Shown: positions 10,844 to 22,960 of the stretch, piece by piece
Layout of the letters: each line of letters starts with the position of its first letter
How positions within the stretch are numbered: the first letter of the stretch is position 1
Assembly (NCBI GenBank): GCA_949130495.1
Contig: OX422213.1
Location: 53,640,284-53,704,283 of the forward strand
DNA: 64,000 bases
Direction of reading: 5' to 3'
DNA from: Sambucus nigra
Taxonomy: Eukaryota > Streptophyta > Magnoliopsida > Dipsacales > Adoxaceae
Notes under the pieces: model-generated
The model's input: the letters and a program-made list of their open reading frames with translations, nothing else
What the model was told of the DNA's origin: nothing
The model's database searches: none
Position numbers and translations under genes: made by a program

Positions 10844-11880
10844 ATGACGCCCAGGAGAGAGAAAAAAACTAGGGCAGTAGGGGGAGATGAGACGAGGGAG
10901 GCTCGCCAGGAGCAAGAGTTACCCCAACCACGGCCAGAGATGATTTTGGCAGCATAGTTAACAAAATTAGTGGCACAAGAAGTTGAAGCGACCTTAGTCG
11001 CATCGACAGAGTACTTTCCACGGGATTAGTCACAAGTGTTAGTGGCGCCGGATGTTCAGACTCACGCAGGGTTGTCAGGAAGGAAGCAAGAAAGAGAGGT
11101 TATTTTTAGTGGGAACCCACCAGAGTTGCGAGGGGGTTCAGATGTAGTGCTAGCGTGTCAAGGAAGAGAGATATCCAATGTCACCTATGCATGGGAGATT
11201 GCAATGAGGTGCGAAAGCAAATGCTAATCACTTTTAGTTTAGTGGGAGCAGTGCTACAATGGTGAGAGTCGATCACCACAGTTGAGGAAAATGACACACT
11301 AGCTATTGCAGAGTTTTGGGTACGGTTCGACTGCAAGTATTTTCCTCCAGCGGTTGAGACCGAAATGAGGAGAAAATTTTGTGAGGTGACTCAAGGGGAC
11401 TGTTAAGTGGTCGATAACGAGCAAGAATTCACTCGTTGGCAAAATTGTGTACCGGATGAGGTAAGAAATAAAAAGAGAAAGAAATTAAAGGTTTGTGGAT
11501 GGGTTGTATGGAGAATCAGACAACATTTAATCGGTAAATACGCATTTGTAGCTTATACTAATGTCGTTAACGCAACACAACAGCACTGTCGGGAATATCG
11601 CTTCCACGTGAAAGGAAGCGGGAGGGGTCGGGGAACTAGCCAGTCGGATAAGGCAAGAGGGAACAATGCCAGTGGGGTAACCCAACAGCATACTGGGGTA
11701 GATCAGGGGTAGGATTTCTGACAGGGAAATAATGCCAAACAATTTAGAACTGGAGGCTATCGGCAGGATGGCCAGGAATTTCAGCAAGGTCGGCATGAAA
11801 GGGACTAGTGGCAGAGTGAATGTATTAGAAGGTGTTTTGTTTCTGGGGAAAGTGAGACACATGAAGTAATATTGCCTTAA
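10844..11880 (+). pseudogene. gag: Element B gag remnant
   Basis: ATG at 10844 (MTPRREKK) opens a charged N-terminus. The frame is broken by stops near 10955 and 11027 and by a frameshift at about 11225. After the shift, 11230-11700 shows the same capsid landmarks as element A: LQW-stop-ESITTVEE, FWVRFDCKYFPP, ETEMRRKF, VPDEVR, RIRQHLIGKY and HCREYRFH. A further stretch rich in Gly and Gln leads to a wrecked zinc knuckle near 11830-11870 (CFVSGE, second Cys now Ser). Homology to A's Gag is clear. The pseudogene is followed directly by noncoding sequence instead of protease. Confidence 0.85.
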
Positions 11881-13052
11881 ATGAGTCAGGGGTCAACTAA
11901 AGGACGAGGTCTTGGATGTACAGCCACTACAGCAAGTCATGGGCGCATTCGGGCAAGGAGAAGATGTTACGGAACCCGAGAACCAGCCGTTGCAGTTGGA
12001 GTATAAAGGTAATTATTTTTACCCTATGGGCATGGGGTATATTTTTGAGTGACAAAGAGGATGTCATAAAATAAGACTTATCTTTCACTAAAGTTCGCGG
12101 GTGAGTCGAATTTAGCTAGTACGTTGGCGGTAGCAGCAATAATATGTGGATAAACTTTCCGTAGGGTAGCGGAGTTCCTTGGTGTTCTTCATGGGAGAGT
12201 AGAGGTGTACACTGAGTGAAGGTTTGAATTATGCGAGGAGTTACTAATTTAGAGAATTATGGGAGTAGGGTTGATAATATTTCCTAAAAATCGGCTGGAT
12301 AGCGATGAGATTTGAACTATGGTGGATAGTGGTGTAAAATTTTGGTGTTCACGACACCAAGGTATGGTTGGTACTAGGTATCACCAGAGAGGGCATATAG
12401 CCTATATATATGTGGATATATATGATGTTTTGCGTGGTGCGATAGCACATAGTGAGGTTTTTTGTTCTCACATTTTATCCCGGTAAGTTGAGATGTTTAC
12501 TGAAGTGAATCAGGGTGGTTAGATTTATTTTCGAGCAAAGAGAGATAGCTCGGGGTTTATTTTGTGCAAGGACTAGTGATAGTAAGGGCGCGGTATTTTA
12601 TGTTGTCTTTGGTGGCATAAGGGTAAGCGTATATACTTTTGTGTTGAGAGACTAGTATTTTGTGGGAAGATGTTTGGATTTTAGTACATGGATTAGGTAC
12701 CCGGGAAGTAGATATATATGTATATATAAATATATATGTGATATGACTACGGGTTTGAAGTTATATTGCGGGTTACGACTAGCATAGTCGGGTAACTTTC
12801 GTGCGGTAGAGCGCGGGGATAGGGTGTGTGAGCACCCGGGCAAATTAAGGCAAATTTTATGCGGTTAAGCACGGGTATAGGGTGCATGGGCGCCCTGGTT
12901 AATTTAATTGCATACTTCTGTAACGTATGGTTAAAAATGGATGGGTAGATATAGCGGGCTTGCAGGCACATAACTAGAGAGTAATATGCGAAGCTTAGAA
13001 CATTACGCCATCTTAATTTCGAGGACGAAATTCCTTTGTAAGGGGGGGAGTA
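11881..13052 (+). other. Element B interior without recognisable genes
   Basis: No protease, RT, RNase H or integrase motif is visible on either strand. 12487-12702 is the stretch duplicated at 4749-4964. 12703-12953 is present here but replaced by copia DNA in copy 1. The region ends with a GAGGACGAAATTCC run and a polypurine tract at 13040-13050. Confidence 0.7.
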
Positions 13053-14067
13053 TGTAACACCCCGTAATTTTGAGGATGTAATATTTAATTATTTTTGGGA
13101 GTGAAGAAAAATATTTAAATTGGAAAAACTTAAATTCATGAGTTGGAGAATTTATTTGAGTGAGTCGAATTATTTATAATTGGCGACTTTTAAGTTTAAT
13201 GGTTCAAAATCTAGTGTGTCACATTTTGAGGTGAAAATTTAGAAATGTCAAAAACTGTTTCGAATGGAAATTATAAGTGCACGGTTGCGTCCGGATGGGT
13301 CGAGATAGTCAGAAAAGAGTACCCGGGGGTAGCAATTGGGTCTCGGGGTATTTTTGGGCATAACCGGGCCCACATGGGGTGAGTTGGGCCACTTTAATTA
13401 AGCCCATCAGGTGAAAAACGGGATTTAGAGTTTTAACCTAAGTGAGGGATTAGAAAATCAGCAGCCATCACAAATCTAAGCCTAGGGCTTGAGAGGGAAA
13501 TTGGGGGAAAGCTTATCAAAAGCCAATTTGAGGATTTTGGAGCCAAATTAAGGAACTACAACAACGGATCAGACCCTACGAACAATATCAGGCAAGTGGT
13601 TAACTGTTGTGATTTCTAAATTATGTTAATCAATTCATATCATAGTGATGTGTATATGAAAATTCGTTTTGGGTGTGTAACCAAGATTAACATTGGGTTT
13701 TTATGAATTTAGAGTAATGGGCATATTTAATTATTTGATGGATGCTAAGTTATGATTTGAATCTGTTAAGATTAAATTGTAGAGTGGATTGCAATATGTA
13801 TAGCGATTACATGGACTAAAAATGGTAGAGTCGTATTTGGTAGGATAGACCCTGATGGAAAACCCAAATCGGATAAACCTAGGGTTTGGTATAAATTTAT
13901 TGATGGATTAAGGTCTCTAGGGTGTTTAGAACCTTTTGTGGTGAGGAGGATATGTTGGTTGTGAAATGGGAAAGGGTTTGGGAGAAACTAAAATCTTAAG
14001 GGTTCGTCAATGGCTGAAACAACAAGCCGGGGAAGACGATCACCTGCTCGATCGATCGATCAACCCA
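13053..14067 (+). repeat. Third LTR of element B, truncated
   Basis: Starts TGTAACACCCC after a polypurine tract and follows LTR 7124-8144 closely (a few differences per 100 bp) until ACCCAG at 14067, within the TCGA cluster. The remaining 2.5 kb of LTR is missing, and element E sequence follows directly. Confidence 0.9.
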
Positions 14068-15845
14068 GCAAGAATAGCCCTAAACACATGGAGGGTTATG
14101 AATGGAGTGAGTAGGTTGAATTAAATTTATGGGACCCATATTGGGATCCCTGAGTTGATGTTTTGCTATAAATGGGGAACTATTGAAGATACTACATATT
14201 ATTTGAAGACTAGGCAAGACAATAGGGCTTTAGTGGTCAACCTACCAGATTCCAATAAAAAATACTGTGTCGTTATCAGAAATTGGCAATATGCCCCCTC
14301 TTTCTGAGGGGGTAACATACACGGGTCCCAGATGCCCCCAAGAAGGATGTGGCATTGGTCATAACTTTATTCTTAAATTTCTTTTTCTTATTATCTATTC
14401 AAAGATTTGTCGACTAACTTTCTTGTTTTGTTTTTGATGCAGAGAAGATAAAAAAGAAGTGTCCCAAGGAATATGAGGTGAACACTGATGACCTCAAATA
14501 CTTGTGGGGAATTAACCTCAGGGAAGAAGAATAACATCCCAGAATTGGTTCTATACTATTAGAGTACAAGAGTTTAATTACTTCATTTGTTATCTGACCA
14601 AGACTTGTATTGCTTTTGTCTCCTATTAACTTAGATGAGAAATCGACATCCACTTCTTCAGCTGTAGAGTCAGTTGGAACATAGTTTATTCAATGAGGAA
14701 CATCTTCCTCTTTTGAATCCCTTAATATCACTACTATCCCTATTTTACCTACTACCGAGACGGTGAAGAGGAAGATCCCAAACTTATTTACTGGGCCTAA
14801 ATCTTCTCCCCTTCCTGCTAAGAAAACCATTAATGATGACAAGAGGTCTCATGCCATTGAGAAGAGGCCTCAAATTATTGGCATTGAGGAGACCCAAATC
14901 GATGAACCTTAATACAAGAGGTTGAAGAAAGGTCTCCCAATCCATCAAGAGTTGGCCAAAAAGGCTTCTGAATTAGCAAAAAAATATGCTACCGAGCTAA
15001 GCCGACCAAAGGATGCATCTACGGTGCTTAACTCCAAATTGGCTAGGGGTTTGATAAGGAATGTGACCCTTCCAGCATATAGGATTGCTACATCCCACCT
15101 GACTAGATCCCGACTAAGTGAAAATGGCTAGTCAAACATTGTCCTTAGTAAGTTAATAACTTTTCATTTGATATTCAACAATGTTCACTGCTTTTTTCTT
15201 TCTGAACTAATGCATCATATTTTTTCACCTGTAGTTCTTGGTAGATTTCAACCAGATGTTGGAGAAAGACGATAAGCTAAGATCCTCCTAGGTTGATGTG
15301 GAGGAAACTTTTGAGAGTTTGTAGAACTCCTTAAAAGCTGCTGAGGATAAGGCTAAGTCTGTAGAAAATAAGTCTAAGAAAGTTGAAGATAGGTCCAAGA
15401 CAATAAAACATCAATGACAGACTACCTTTAATCAATTTAACCAGGCCTAGTAGAAACTTATTGAAGCTAAGCGCCGGATAGAGATTTCTGAATACCAGAA
15501 TGTCAGTCTGGCTGCTGATAACACTACACTAAAGGCCAAGTGAGAGGCTGATAATAAGGGATGGGAAAAAGCTTTAACTGTTGCAACCAATAAGATAGAG
15601 TATGCTCGAAATCTATCCTTCAAAGAGGGTGGGTTGGAAGCTTTGAAGGAGGTCAGCAATCAGGCAAATTATGAATTATTTCAAAGCTATGACTTAGGAC
15701 CCCCTCCTAACCTGGGAAAAGACTTTAATGATTAGGAGGGTTCTTAGGAGTCTTCCATGGTGCCTACAAGCCATGCCAACCTACTTGATGTTGACCAGGG
15801 AAAGACCCAAGACCAGAAGAAGGATAAGGAGAGGGTTTAGCTCCT
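14068..15845 (+). pseudogene. Antisense gene 1 of element E (gypsy-type transposon domain plus coiled coil)
   Basis: Lies opposite to E's pol. The first 250 bp encode a segment close to element F's copy (W-R-V-M-N-G-V, MFCYKW, TYYLKTR, NLPDSNK), resembling the plant putative gypsy-type transposon (Transposase_28-like) family; that assignment is from memory. Two introns are inferred by comparison with F: 14358-14442 and 15148-15234 (GTAAGT...CTGTAG). The middle is Lys/Ser-rich with a shared stretch, R-N-V-T-L-P (15055-15075). The last exon (15235-15840) is coiled-coil-like, rich in Lys, Glu, Ala and Asp, and ends YDLGPPPN then a terminal stop shared with F. Several internal stops and lost exons make it a pseudogene. 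Function unknown. Confidence 0.75.
15148..15234 (+). other. Predicted intron in antisense gene 1 (E)
   Basis: Donor GTAAGT and acceptor CTGTAG interrupt protein homology. Element F has an intron of 85 bp at the same place with donor GTAAGT (minus strand, 61616-61532). Two independent copies with different intron sequence support real splicing. Confidence 0.7.
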
Positions 15846-16089
15846 TTTAGCCAGTTTATTTTTTCTTTCTATCTTATGTATTTTCCATTTCTTCTTATTT
15901 TTCTTTTATATTGTAATCAACTCTATAACCCTTGAATAATTAATGAAATGACCTATTTTTGCTCAATCTTTACCCGTTTCTTGTGATGTTTGTTTGTTAC
16001 TAATTAGCTTCCATAGTGTTTATACTATATGTTTTTCTTGGTCGGGCCCATAAAATTATACTTATAAATTTCCAGTTTGATGCCAGGAA

Positions 16090-17190
16090 GAAGATGATAA
16101 TTTCTACTAAATTAGATCTACTCAAGCGATGTAGGAGTCTTCTTGAGTCTGGCCATGTTCCACCGAATAAATAAGACTTGACGAGGTTGCTCGACCCAGA
16201 TGCCTTCAACCAAGTGAAAGATGCTTATGTTCACCTTAATTGCCTTTTGGATAGAGTAACGACGAACAACACTGGGTATTATAAAATAATTGAACAAATG
16301 CAAAAAGACCACAAACTCTCCCCAATGCCGCTTCATTATGATTATGAAGATAAGTACAAGGCCTCAAGTGAAGGTTAGGGCTTTGATAAGAAAATGCTCG
16401 ATATTACTTCTGATATGAATAAGAAGGCGTTGAACCAACCAATTGAAACTGTCCGATCAATTACTGCTCTTTTGGAGAAAGAAAATAATGCCTTAAGGCA
16501 TAGAGTTTAAAGATATCAACTAATAATGGGCCGAATGAAGGAGTGTATTTCTTAGAAAAGGATAATGATATCCTGTTGGAAGACTTGAAGGCTTTGAAAA
16601 AGAAGAAAAATAAATTTGGCCATTCGTCCAGGCAAACCATAATTGTTTGACCAATAATTGATGAAGAGAGAACCAAAAAGGCTTTAGCAGACCAGGCTGC
16701 TCTACTCCAGGAAAAGGATAAGGCTATTAAAAAACTCAAAGACAGGGTTGATCGACTAACTTTCGACTTCCATAAGCATCCCAAGGCTGTTTGGATGGAT
16801 GGGTATGATAAGGCCTTGACTTAATTTAATAAACACATGGATCGGGCTAGGAATGAGGGATATAAGTGGGGTTGGTTGAACTTTCTTAGTCTGTTGAAGA
16901 TTCCTAAGGGTACTGAACTGTGGTATTGGCATGATCTTGGAATGTTAGATTATTTGGATCCTCCTTTCAAGATTGATGTTAGCCGAATTCTTCCTGATGC
17001 CGTTGCATAGAGTTAAATCATAAAGTATATTGTGGACTATGGCCTATATGGAGAGGATGAGTATGTTTGTCCCCAATATATACTAGATCATCCGAGAAAT
17101 AGTAGACGAACCAGACTAAGGGATTTTAGATCCACCACACTGATGAGAACCCTTGATGAACCTCCTGTTGGGATGAGCAATGCTAAAGGA
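16090..17190 (+). pseudogene. Antisense gene 2 of element E (coiled-coil protein)
   Basis: A second reading unit in the same direction as antisense gene 1. It shares with element F (48389-47167, minus) the blocks D-L-L-K (about 16117), LLDPDAFNQVKDAY, YEDKYKASSEG, a long Glu/Lys-rich helix, and near the end H-K-H-P-K-A-V-W-M-D-G-Y, GWLNFLSLLK and LWYWHD, then DEPPVGM. Several stops (for example at 16170 and 16376) and at least one frameshift break it. Between genes 1 and 2, 15846-16089 looks like a 3' untranslated end with AATGAAA near 15945. I do not recognise the family; a role in particle assembly or regulation would be a guess. Confidence 0.7.
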
Positions 17191-17904
17191 GCATTCATTT
17201 TCTTTTTTATTGTAACACCAAGTGTTGGGAATAAAATAGATTATTTTTCAATAAACATTCTTGTGATGTATTTCTGTCTTTATTCAAGCTTGTGATTTGT
17301 TTTAATCAACTTTTCGACTAAGTAACATATCTTGCTATTAGTTAATCAACTTGTCAACTAAGTAACTTGCTTATATGATAAATGGTGGATTTATGATTGA
17401 ATATATTTGTAATGACTTAGGTTCGACTAATGCACCTAGATAAAACTATAAATAGTTTTGTTGGACTAAGTTTTTGCAATAGTTATCAGTGGCGACCGAG
17501 TGTTTTAGGAATGGATAATTACTCCTGTGTTTAACTTGGTCTGGTAAAAATTCTTGTGTTTGACTTTGAGTTATACATGAAGTTTTACTGAATTGTTGTT
17601 CTCGAGTTGTCGAAGATGAAATCATAGATGAAGTTCGAAAGGATAACTTTTCTGAAGTTGGAAAAGTTAGAAAGAATTCCAAATTAAACTTTTTTTGTAG
17701 TTGAAATTAAACTTTTTTTAAGTTGAAAAAGTTTGAACTAAAAGTTAATTAAGTTTTTCTTTGGTGTTGCACCATACTTTAAAAAAAACATAAAAATGTA
17801 GCATAGGTAGTATGAAATTGCAACTTCATTGAACTGATTAATCAATTACATTAAAAGAAAAATACTGATAATATTTGCGAAGGTAACCTGCATTCCAGGG
17901 ATTC
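17191..17904. other. Spacer between integrase and antisense gene 2 in E
   Basis: A+T-rich sequence with small direct repeats (AATCAACTT...GACTAAGTAAC at 17304 and 17343) and a run of AAACTTTTTTT-type repeats at 17690-17760. Read on the minus strand it is the 3' untranslated zone after integrase. No gene seen. Confidence 0.6.
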
Positions 17905-20330
17905 TTACTCCTTTCCTTCCAATGTTTCCAAGAGATATGTTCCTAGTCGGATAAACATCGAGATATGGTATGGGACATTCCAATTGAGTTCCAACTTGTT
18001 TCTCTTATGGATTTTCTTCTTGATTACGAGATCTTCCTGTTTGAAGTTAGTCGGCTTGACCCTCCTGTTGTAGAACCTATCAGTCCTTTGTTGATAAGCA
18101 ACCATTCGAATTTCATCATCTTCTCTAACTTACTCAACCATGTCTAGATCCAGTCGCCTTATGGGATCACTTTTAGGTGAAGCAAAATTCAACACTTTGT
18201 GAGTCGACAAACCTATTTCGGCTGGTACTACTGCTTCCGTGCCAAAAGCAAGCATGTATGGAGTTTCTATTGTTGTTTTTCGAGGTGTAGTCCTCGTAAG
18301 ATATGGGTTCTTAGAATACAATTAGTATCAAGCGAGGCGTAACCTCTTATCAAGATCGGGATTAATGCTCAAGACGATATTTAATAATGACAATAAATGA
18401 GGGCAAGGGAGATAATAACATTCAACACTCAAGCTAGTATTAAATGAGATCGTCACACATTAAATGCACTATAAACACAATAAATAGATTGGACCAGGAA
18501 GTAACTTGGTCGGAGGGAGAAAGAGAAACAGCTTTCATCACAATAAAGGAAATGATGGAACCTTAAGCTCAGTTAATTTTCAATGATATGGATATTAATG
18601 GGTGTAGGGAGAATGTTTGGACAATAAATATTCTCACAAAAGCTCTCATGTATGAGGAAAATCCAACAACAATTCGGGATAAAAATTATCGTCCTTGTAA
18701 ACTATTTGGTTGGTTTATTTATATCGAGGAAAGTTTACTCGCGTAACCTTGATGGTATTCAATATGATTGATTGGTATTAAATGCTAAAGTACCGTAGCA
18801 TTAATGTTGAAGATACTGCATAAAATGCATGGGATATTATATTTTGGTGGGAAACTGCCTAACCAGTTAGAAGCATGGTGGCATTAATGAGGAACATGAC
18901 ATGGCAGCTCAAAGGCTTACCTTAGAATGGCTATGAAATTAGATTGGGTTGACTAGGTTATCAATCCTAAGGATAAACTCATTTCCATGCGGTGACTTCG
19001 AGCTCCTCAATGCCAGACGTCATGACGTCATAAAGTAGGGGAACAATGACCCCACTAGACATGTGGTCACATCAATCCCAATGGAAAGTGTATGACTTGA
19101 TATTGCTCAATTGGAAGGTAGACCGAGTATTTAGTATGTTGTTTATTGGCTAAGAACTATCTCTAGGCCAAGGGTACAAGATTGGGGTTCCTCGAGGAGG
19201 TTCCCCCGAATAGGTTGATGTTATGGTAGCTCATATGGAATTGACTCGAGCAACCATTTATACTGAATGAAGTTTTGACCAAGTGTGACAAGAGGGTTGG
19301 TTATTGTATTTCCATTGTTTCCTTGCTCCTAATCCTCCAAACCATGTCCCTGAGAGGTTCCGAAGAGGAAGTCATTTGATAGAGCATATGAGCTCTTACA
19401 TGCCCTTCCCGACATGGTCCCTCGAAGGTACCGAACAGCCTCACCCATATTACAAAGTCTTGTTCAATAAATAAAGTAAATGATCAAATACATTTTGCTT
19501 CATATTACAAATTATCGTTATTCGAAGAACTTTGGACTTCAAAGGGAGTCCTTCGAGGAGTGTCTGTGGAGGGTCTTCGTAGGAAGTCCCTTGAGCAATC
19601 TTTGTCTTCCTTCTTTATTTGCTAAGTATAGGATTAACTTAGCTATTCAATATTTGGTGGGGACTCCCCCCATAGTCCTATAAGCCCAAAGAACTCTGTG
19701 AAATTCATTGATCCAATTGCCTTTAGCATGATCCAACCTTTTCTTCAATCCATCAAATAGAGTCTTATTAGTAATTTCGATCTGAATGTTACACTGTGGA
19801 TGTCCAGGTGTTGAATGAAGATTTTGAATTCCAGACCTTAGGCAGTATTCCCCGAAATCATAATTATCAAAATGTGTACTATGATCGATGATAAAAGAAT
19901 AAGGCATCCCATAATGACATATGATCTTATTTTGAATAAACTAGAAAACTCTTTAATAAGGCATATTTATTAAGGGATTAGCTTCCATCCATTTGGTGAA
20001 GTAATCTACTGTTACCAAAAAATACTTGAACCTCCCTTTGGTGGTCGATAGTGGGTTGAATAGGTCAATCCCCTAAATAGCAAATGGCTAAGGATAAGTG
20101 ATGGGATTTATGGCAGGCCTCGGTCTTCTATGGACAATAGGAAAGTTTTGGCATTTGTCACACCTTTTGGCAAAAGAAACACAATATACCTTCATGGTTG
20201 GCCAGTAGTAACCCAAAATGGCTATTCCTTGCACTAATTATCGGCCAGATAAATGAGCTTCACATGAGACTTCAAGTACTTCTTTGATCAGGTCATTTAC
20301 TTTGGTTGGATGAACATAATGAAGAAAAGA
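17905..20330 (-). pseudogene. Element E integrase, split by an insertion
   Basis: On the minus strand: a zinc-binding region (CEAHLSGR, then CDKC near 20150), core with D in GIDLF (about 20058), D in IIDHSTHFD (about 19890) and E in QIEITNK (about 19790), ending W-A-Y-R-T at 19673. After the 1378-bp insertion the frame resumes T-P-R-K-T-T (18287 downwards), followed by GTEAVVPAEIGL, YNRRVKPTN and the C-terminal NVPYHIS...LETLEG. These are Tat-lineage integrase signatures. Further in-frame stops occur near 20050, 20065 and 19950. The DDE residues remain but the gene is interrupted. It would have inserted cDNA into chromosomes. Confidence 0.85.
18295..19672. mobile_element. 1.38-kb insertion in E integrase, 7-bp direct repeats
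   Basis: Flanked on both sides by TAGTCCT (18288-18294 and 19673-19679). Removing the insert and one repeat restores the reading W-A-Y-R-T-T-P-R-K of the integrase. The right end is CA; the left end is CG where TG would be expected of an LTR. No open frame of note. It could be a solo LTR with a mutated first base and a chance extension of a 5-bp duplication, or a small nonautonomous DNA element (ATATGGG near the left end and CCCCCCATA at the right end are weakly inverted). Confidence 0.75.
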
Positions 20331-20411
20331 GACATTGTATCCTCGTTTATATAAGACTCCCTTCTCCAAAACATAACTGGGCGCTTTATATCCCATCTTC
20401 CTAGCTTCTAT

Positions 20412-22960
20412 CTAGTGGGATGGTAACAAGACTTTGTCAATGTAATCTTTGATTGGATCCATCCAAGAAGGACCCAATTTTATAGAGATTATACTGATAG
20501 CTTCCACATTAATACTCCTATAGGTGATGATTTCCACTGGAATTTTTCGTCTGAGCTCCATTGGAGTTACTGAGGTAAGATGAATAAGGGCATATGCTCG
20601 GGAATTATCCAGCCTTAGTATTCGAACTACCTTGACAACAGGAAAGGACGAGTTAACCTCCATAGCCTTATTCAGGTATCTTAACATTATCTCTCATTTA
20701 ACTCCATATATCTGAAGCATCTGGTGAATAATAAATTGAGAATCATTGTTCTCTATAACCTGCTCCGCACCTAGTGATGAGTCTAGTTCCAAGCCTATAA
20801 TTAATTCTTTGTACTCAGCCTCATTGTTAGAGGATTAAAATTGAAATCTCAATGTATATTACATATTTAAATTATCTAGAGTGTTGATAATGACTCTAGC
20901 TCCACTACTAATGGAGCATGAACATCCGTCTACAAACATTTTCTAAAATGGGATGTCGTTATTGAAGTCTTCTTCTGACAGCACTTATATTTGAATACCT
21001 TCTTGCTTTGCTCATCCAGTCGCCAAGCTCTTTTTTGATCAACTAATGATTCTAGTTCGTCGGCGATAATCTCTGTTTACTTTTGAACTGAGCTATCTTT
21101 CAAAGAGGTCTGCTCAGTAGGAAAACTTGGATTATTTGGCGCTTTTACATACGTGAACTCTGCGATAAAGTCTGCAACTGCTTTCCCTTTCAATGCGGTC
21201 CTTGGATCATAAACAATCTCATATTTTTCAAGCTTAATAGCCCAAGACATCAACCTTTCTGACTTTTCAGGTTTGTGAAAATCTTATCGCAGAGGTAAGT
21301 TAATGTATACCACAATAGTATGAGCCTAAAAGTATGGTCTCATTCATTTAGAAGCTTTAATAAGAGCCAGTGATAGATTTTTTAAGTGTGGATATCTGAT
21401 TTTTTCTCCTCCAAATGCCTTTCTGGTGTAGTATAGTAGTTTTTGAACTCCTCCCTCTAGTTGGATCAAACTCGAGCTAGCAGTGGACTCTAAAATAACT
21501 AAGTATAGATACAATTTTTCTCCCAACACTAGTTGGGAGAGGAGCGATGGAGATCCCAAGTACTTATTCAAATCCAGAAAATCTTTCTCACATTCGTCAT
21601 TCCACTCAAAAATCTTTTTAAGCACCTTAAAGAATGGGAGGCATTTATCTGTTGCTATGGAAACAAAACGATTTTGAGCTGCCACTCTTCTAGTCAGTTT
21701 TTGTACATCTTTCTTATTGGTTGGGGACTGCATCTCCATTAAAGCCTTTATTTTGTTAGGATTGTCTTCAATTCCTCTTTGATTTACAAGAACATTCCTT
21801 TTTGTACCCTGAAGATACATTTGGTCGGGTTGAGCTTCACTTGATGTTTCTCCAATTGATCAAAGGTTTGGTCAAAATCCGCAATATGGTTGGCAATGAT
21901 CTTGCTCTTGGTGAGCATGTCATTCACATATACTTCCATATTTTTTCCAACTTGTTCCTCAAATACTTTATTTACCAATATCCGATATCTCGCTCTAGCA
22001 TTTTAACCCAAAGGGCATGACGTTGTAGCAATATGTTCCTCGACTAGTGATGAAGGGAGTGATCTCCTTATCTTTCAGCTTCATTTTAACCTGGTTATAA
22101 CCAGAATAAGAATCCATGAAGCCAAGCAACTCATAACCTGCAGTTGCATCTACCAACTGATCAATCCTTGGTAAAGGAAAAGGATCCCTTGAGCATGATT
22201 TGTTGAGGTCAGTGAAGTCTACACATATGCTCCATTTATTGTTCTCCTTTTTGACCATTACAACATTGTCTAACTAGCTGGGATATCTGACATCTTCAAT
22301 AAGCTATGCTTTTTGTAATTTTTTCACTTATTCTTAGATTGCCATATTCTTCTTAGGGCTGAAAACTCTGCATATCTTCTTTATTGTCCTGGATTCTTTG
22401 TAAATATGGAGCTCATGGTTAATAAAATTAGGATCAATCCTTGGTATATCTTCATGGCTCTAGGCGAACGCATTCTTCCTCTCTCTAAGGAATGTAAACA
22501 ATTACTATTTGAGAGAAGGTGTTAATCTTGAACCAATTTGAGTGGTTATTTCTGGCTTCTCATTATCAAGTATGATAGCCTCTATTTCTTCCATAACCTA
22601 TTCCTTCACTAGCTCTTCTTCTTCCCGAGGATCCAAAGTATCGATATGGAAAGTAGTTGTACCCTTTTGTACTTCCTATTGGTCGGTTGAAGTATAGTAG
22701 CATTCCCTAGCTTCCATTTGGTTACCATTAACTACATTGACTCCATAATTAGTTGGGAACTTTATTCACCGATGCACGGTAGAAGGTACCCCTTCTAACA
22801 ACTTCATTCCCACTCTGTCGAGAATTATATTGTAAGCTGAAGGGACATTTTTATATAATATAAAAAAACATATCCTTTCCTTTATGCTTTTCGGCCAAGT
22901 GCCAATCAACACATCTATCTTGATTGTACCCAAGGGATATAACCTTTCTCCTGAGAACCC
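20412..22960 (-). pseudogene. Element E reverse transcriptase and dual RNase H
   Basis: Minus strand. RT: VDFTDLNKSCSRDPFPLPRIDQ (in two parts, 22225-22165), SYSGYNQ and GTYCYNVMPFGL (to 22005); catalytic loop YVNDM (21930-21916), where Tat elements normally have YVDDM, so a catalytic Asp is lost. Thumb and first RNase H follow at 21820-21344. A second, Tat-type RNase H starts M-F-V-D-G-C near 20940 and continues SSNNEAEYKELI (about 20835) and NDSQFIIHQM (about 20735). Stops and frameshifts separate the open pieces. 22260-22960 is weakly recognisable linker before RT. Confidence 0.82.

Larger units (their letters stand above)
7124..14067 (+). mobile_element. Element B copy 2: Tekay-like, internally deleted
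   Basis: LTR 7124-10657, Met primer site, only about 2.4 kb of interior, polypurine tract, then a second LTR truncated at 14067. The interior holds a broken gag and no recognisable RT or integrase, so this is a deletion derivative that could only have moved with proteins from a relative. The left LTR is shared with copy 1. At 14067 the LTR sequence stops in its palindrome cluster and continues as element E. Confidence 0.82.
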
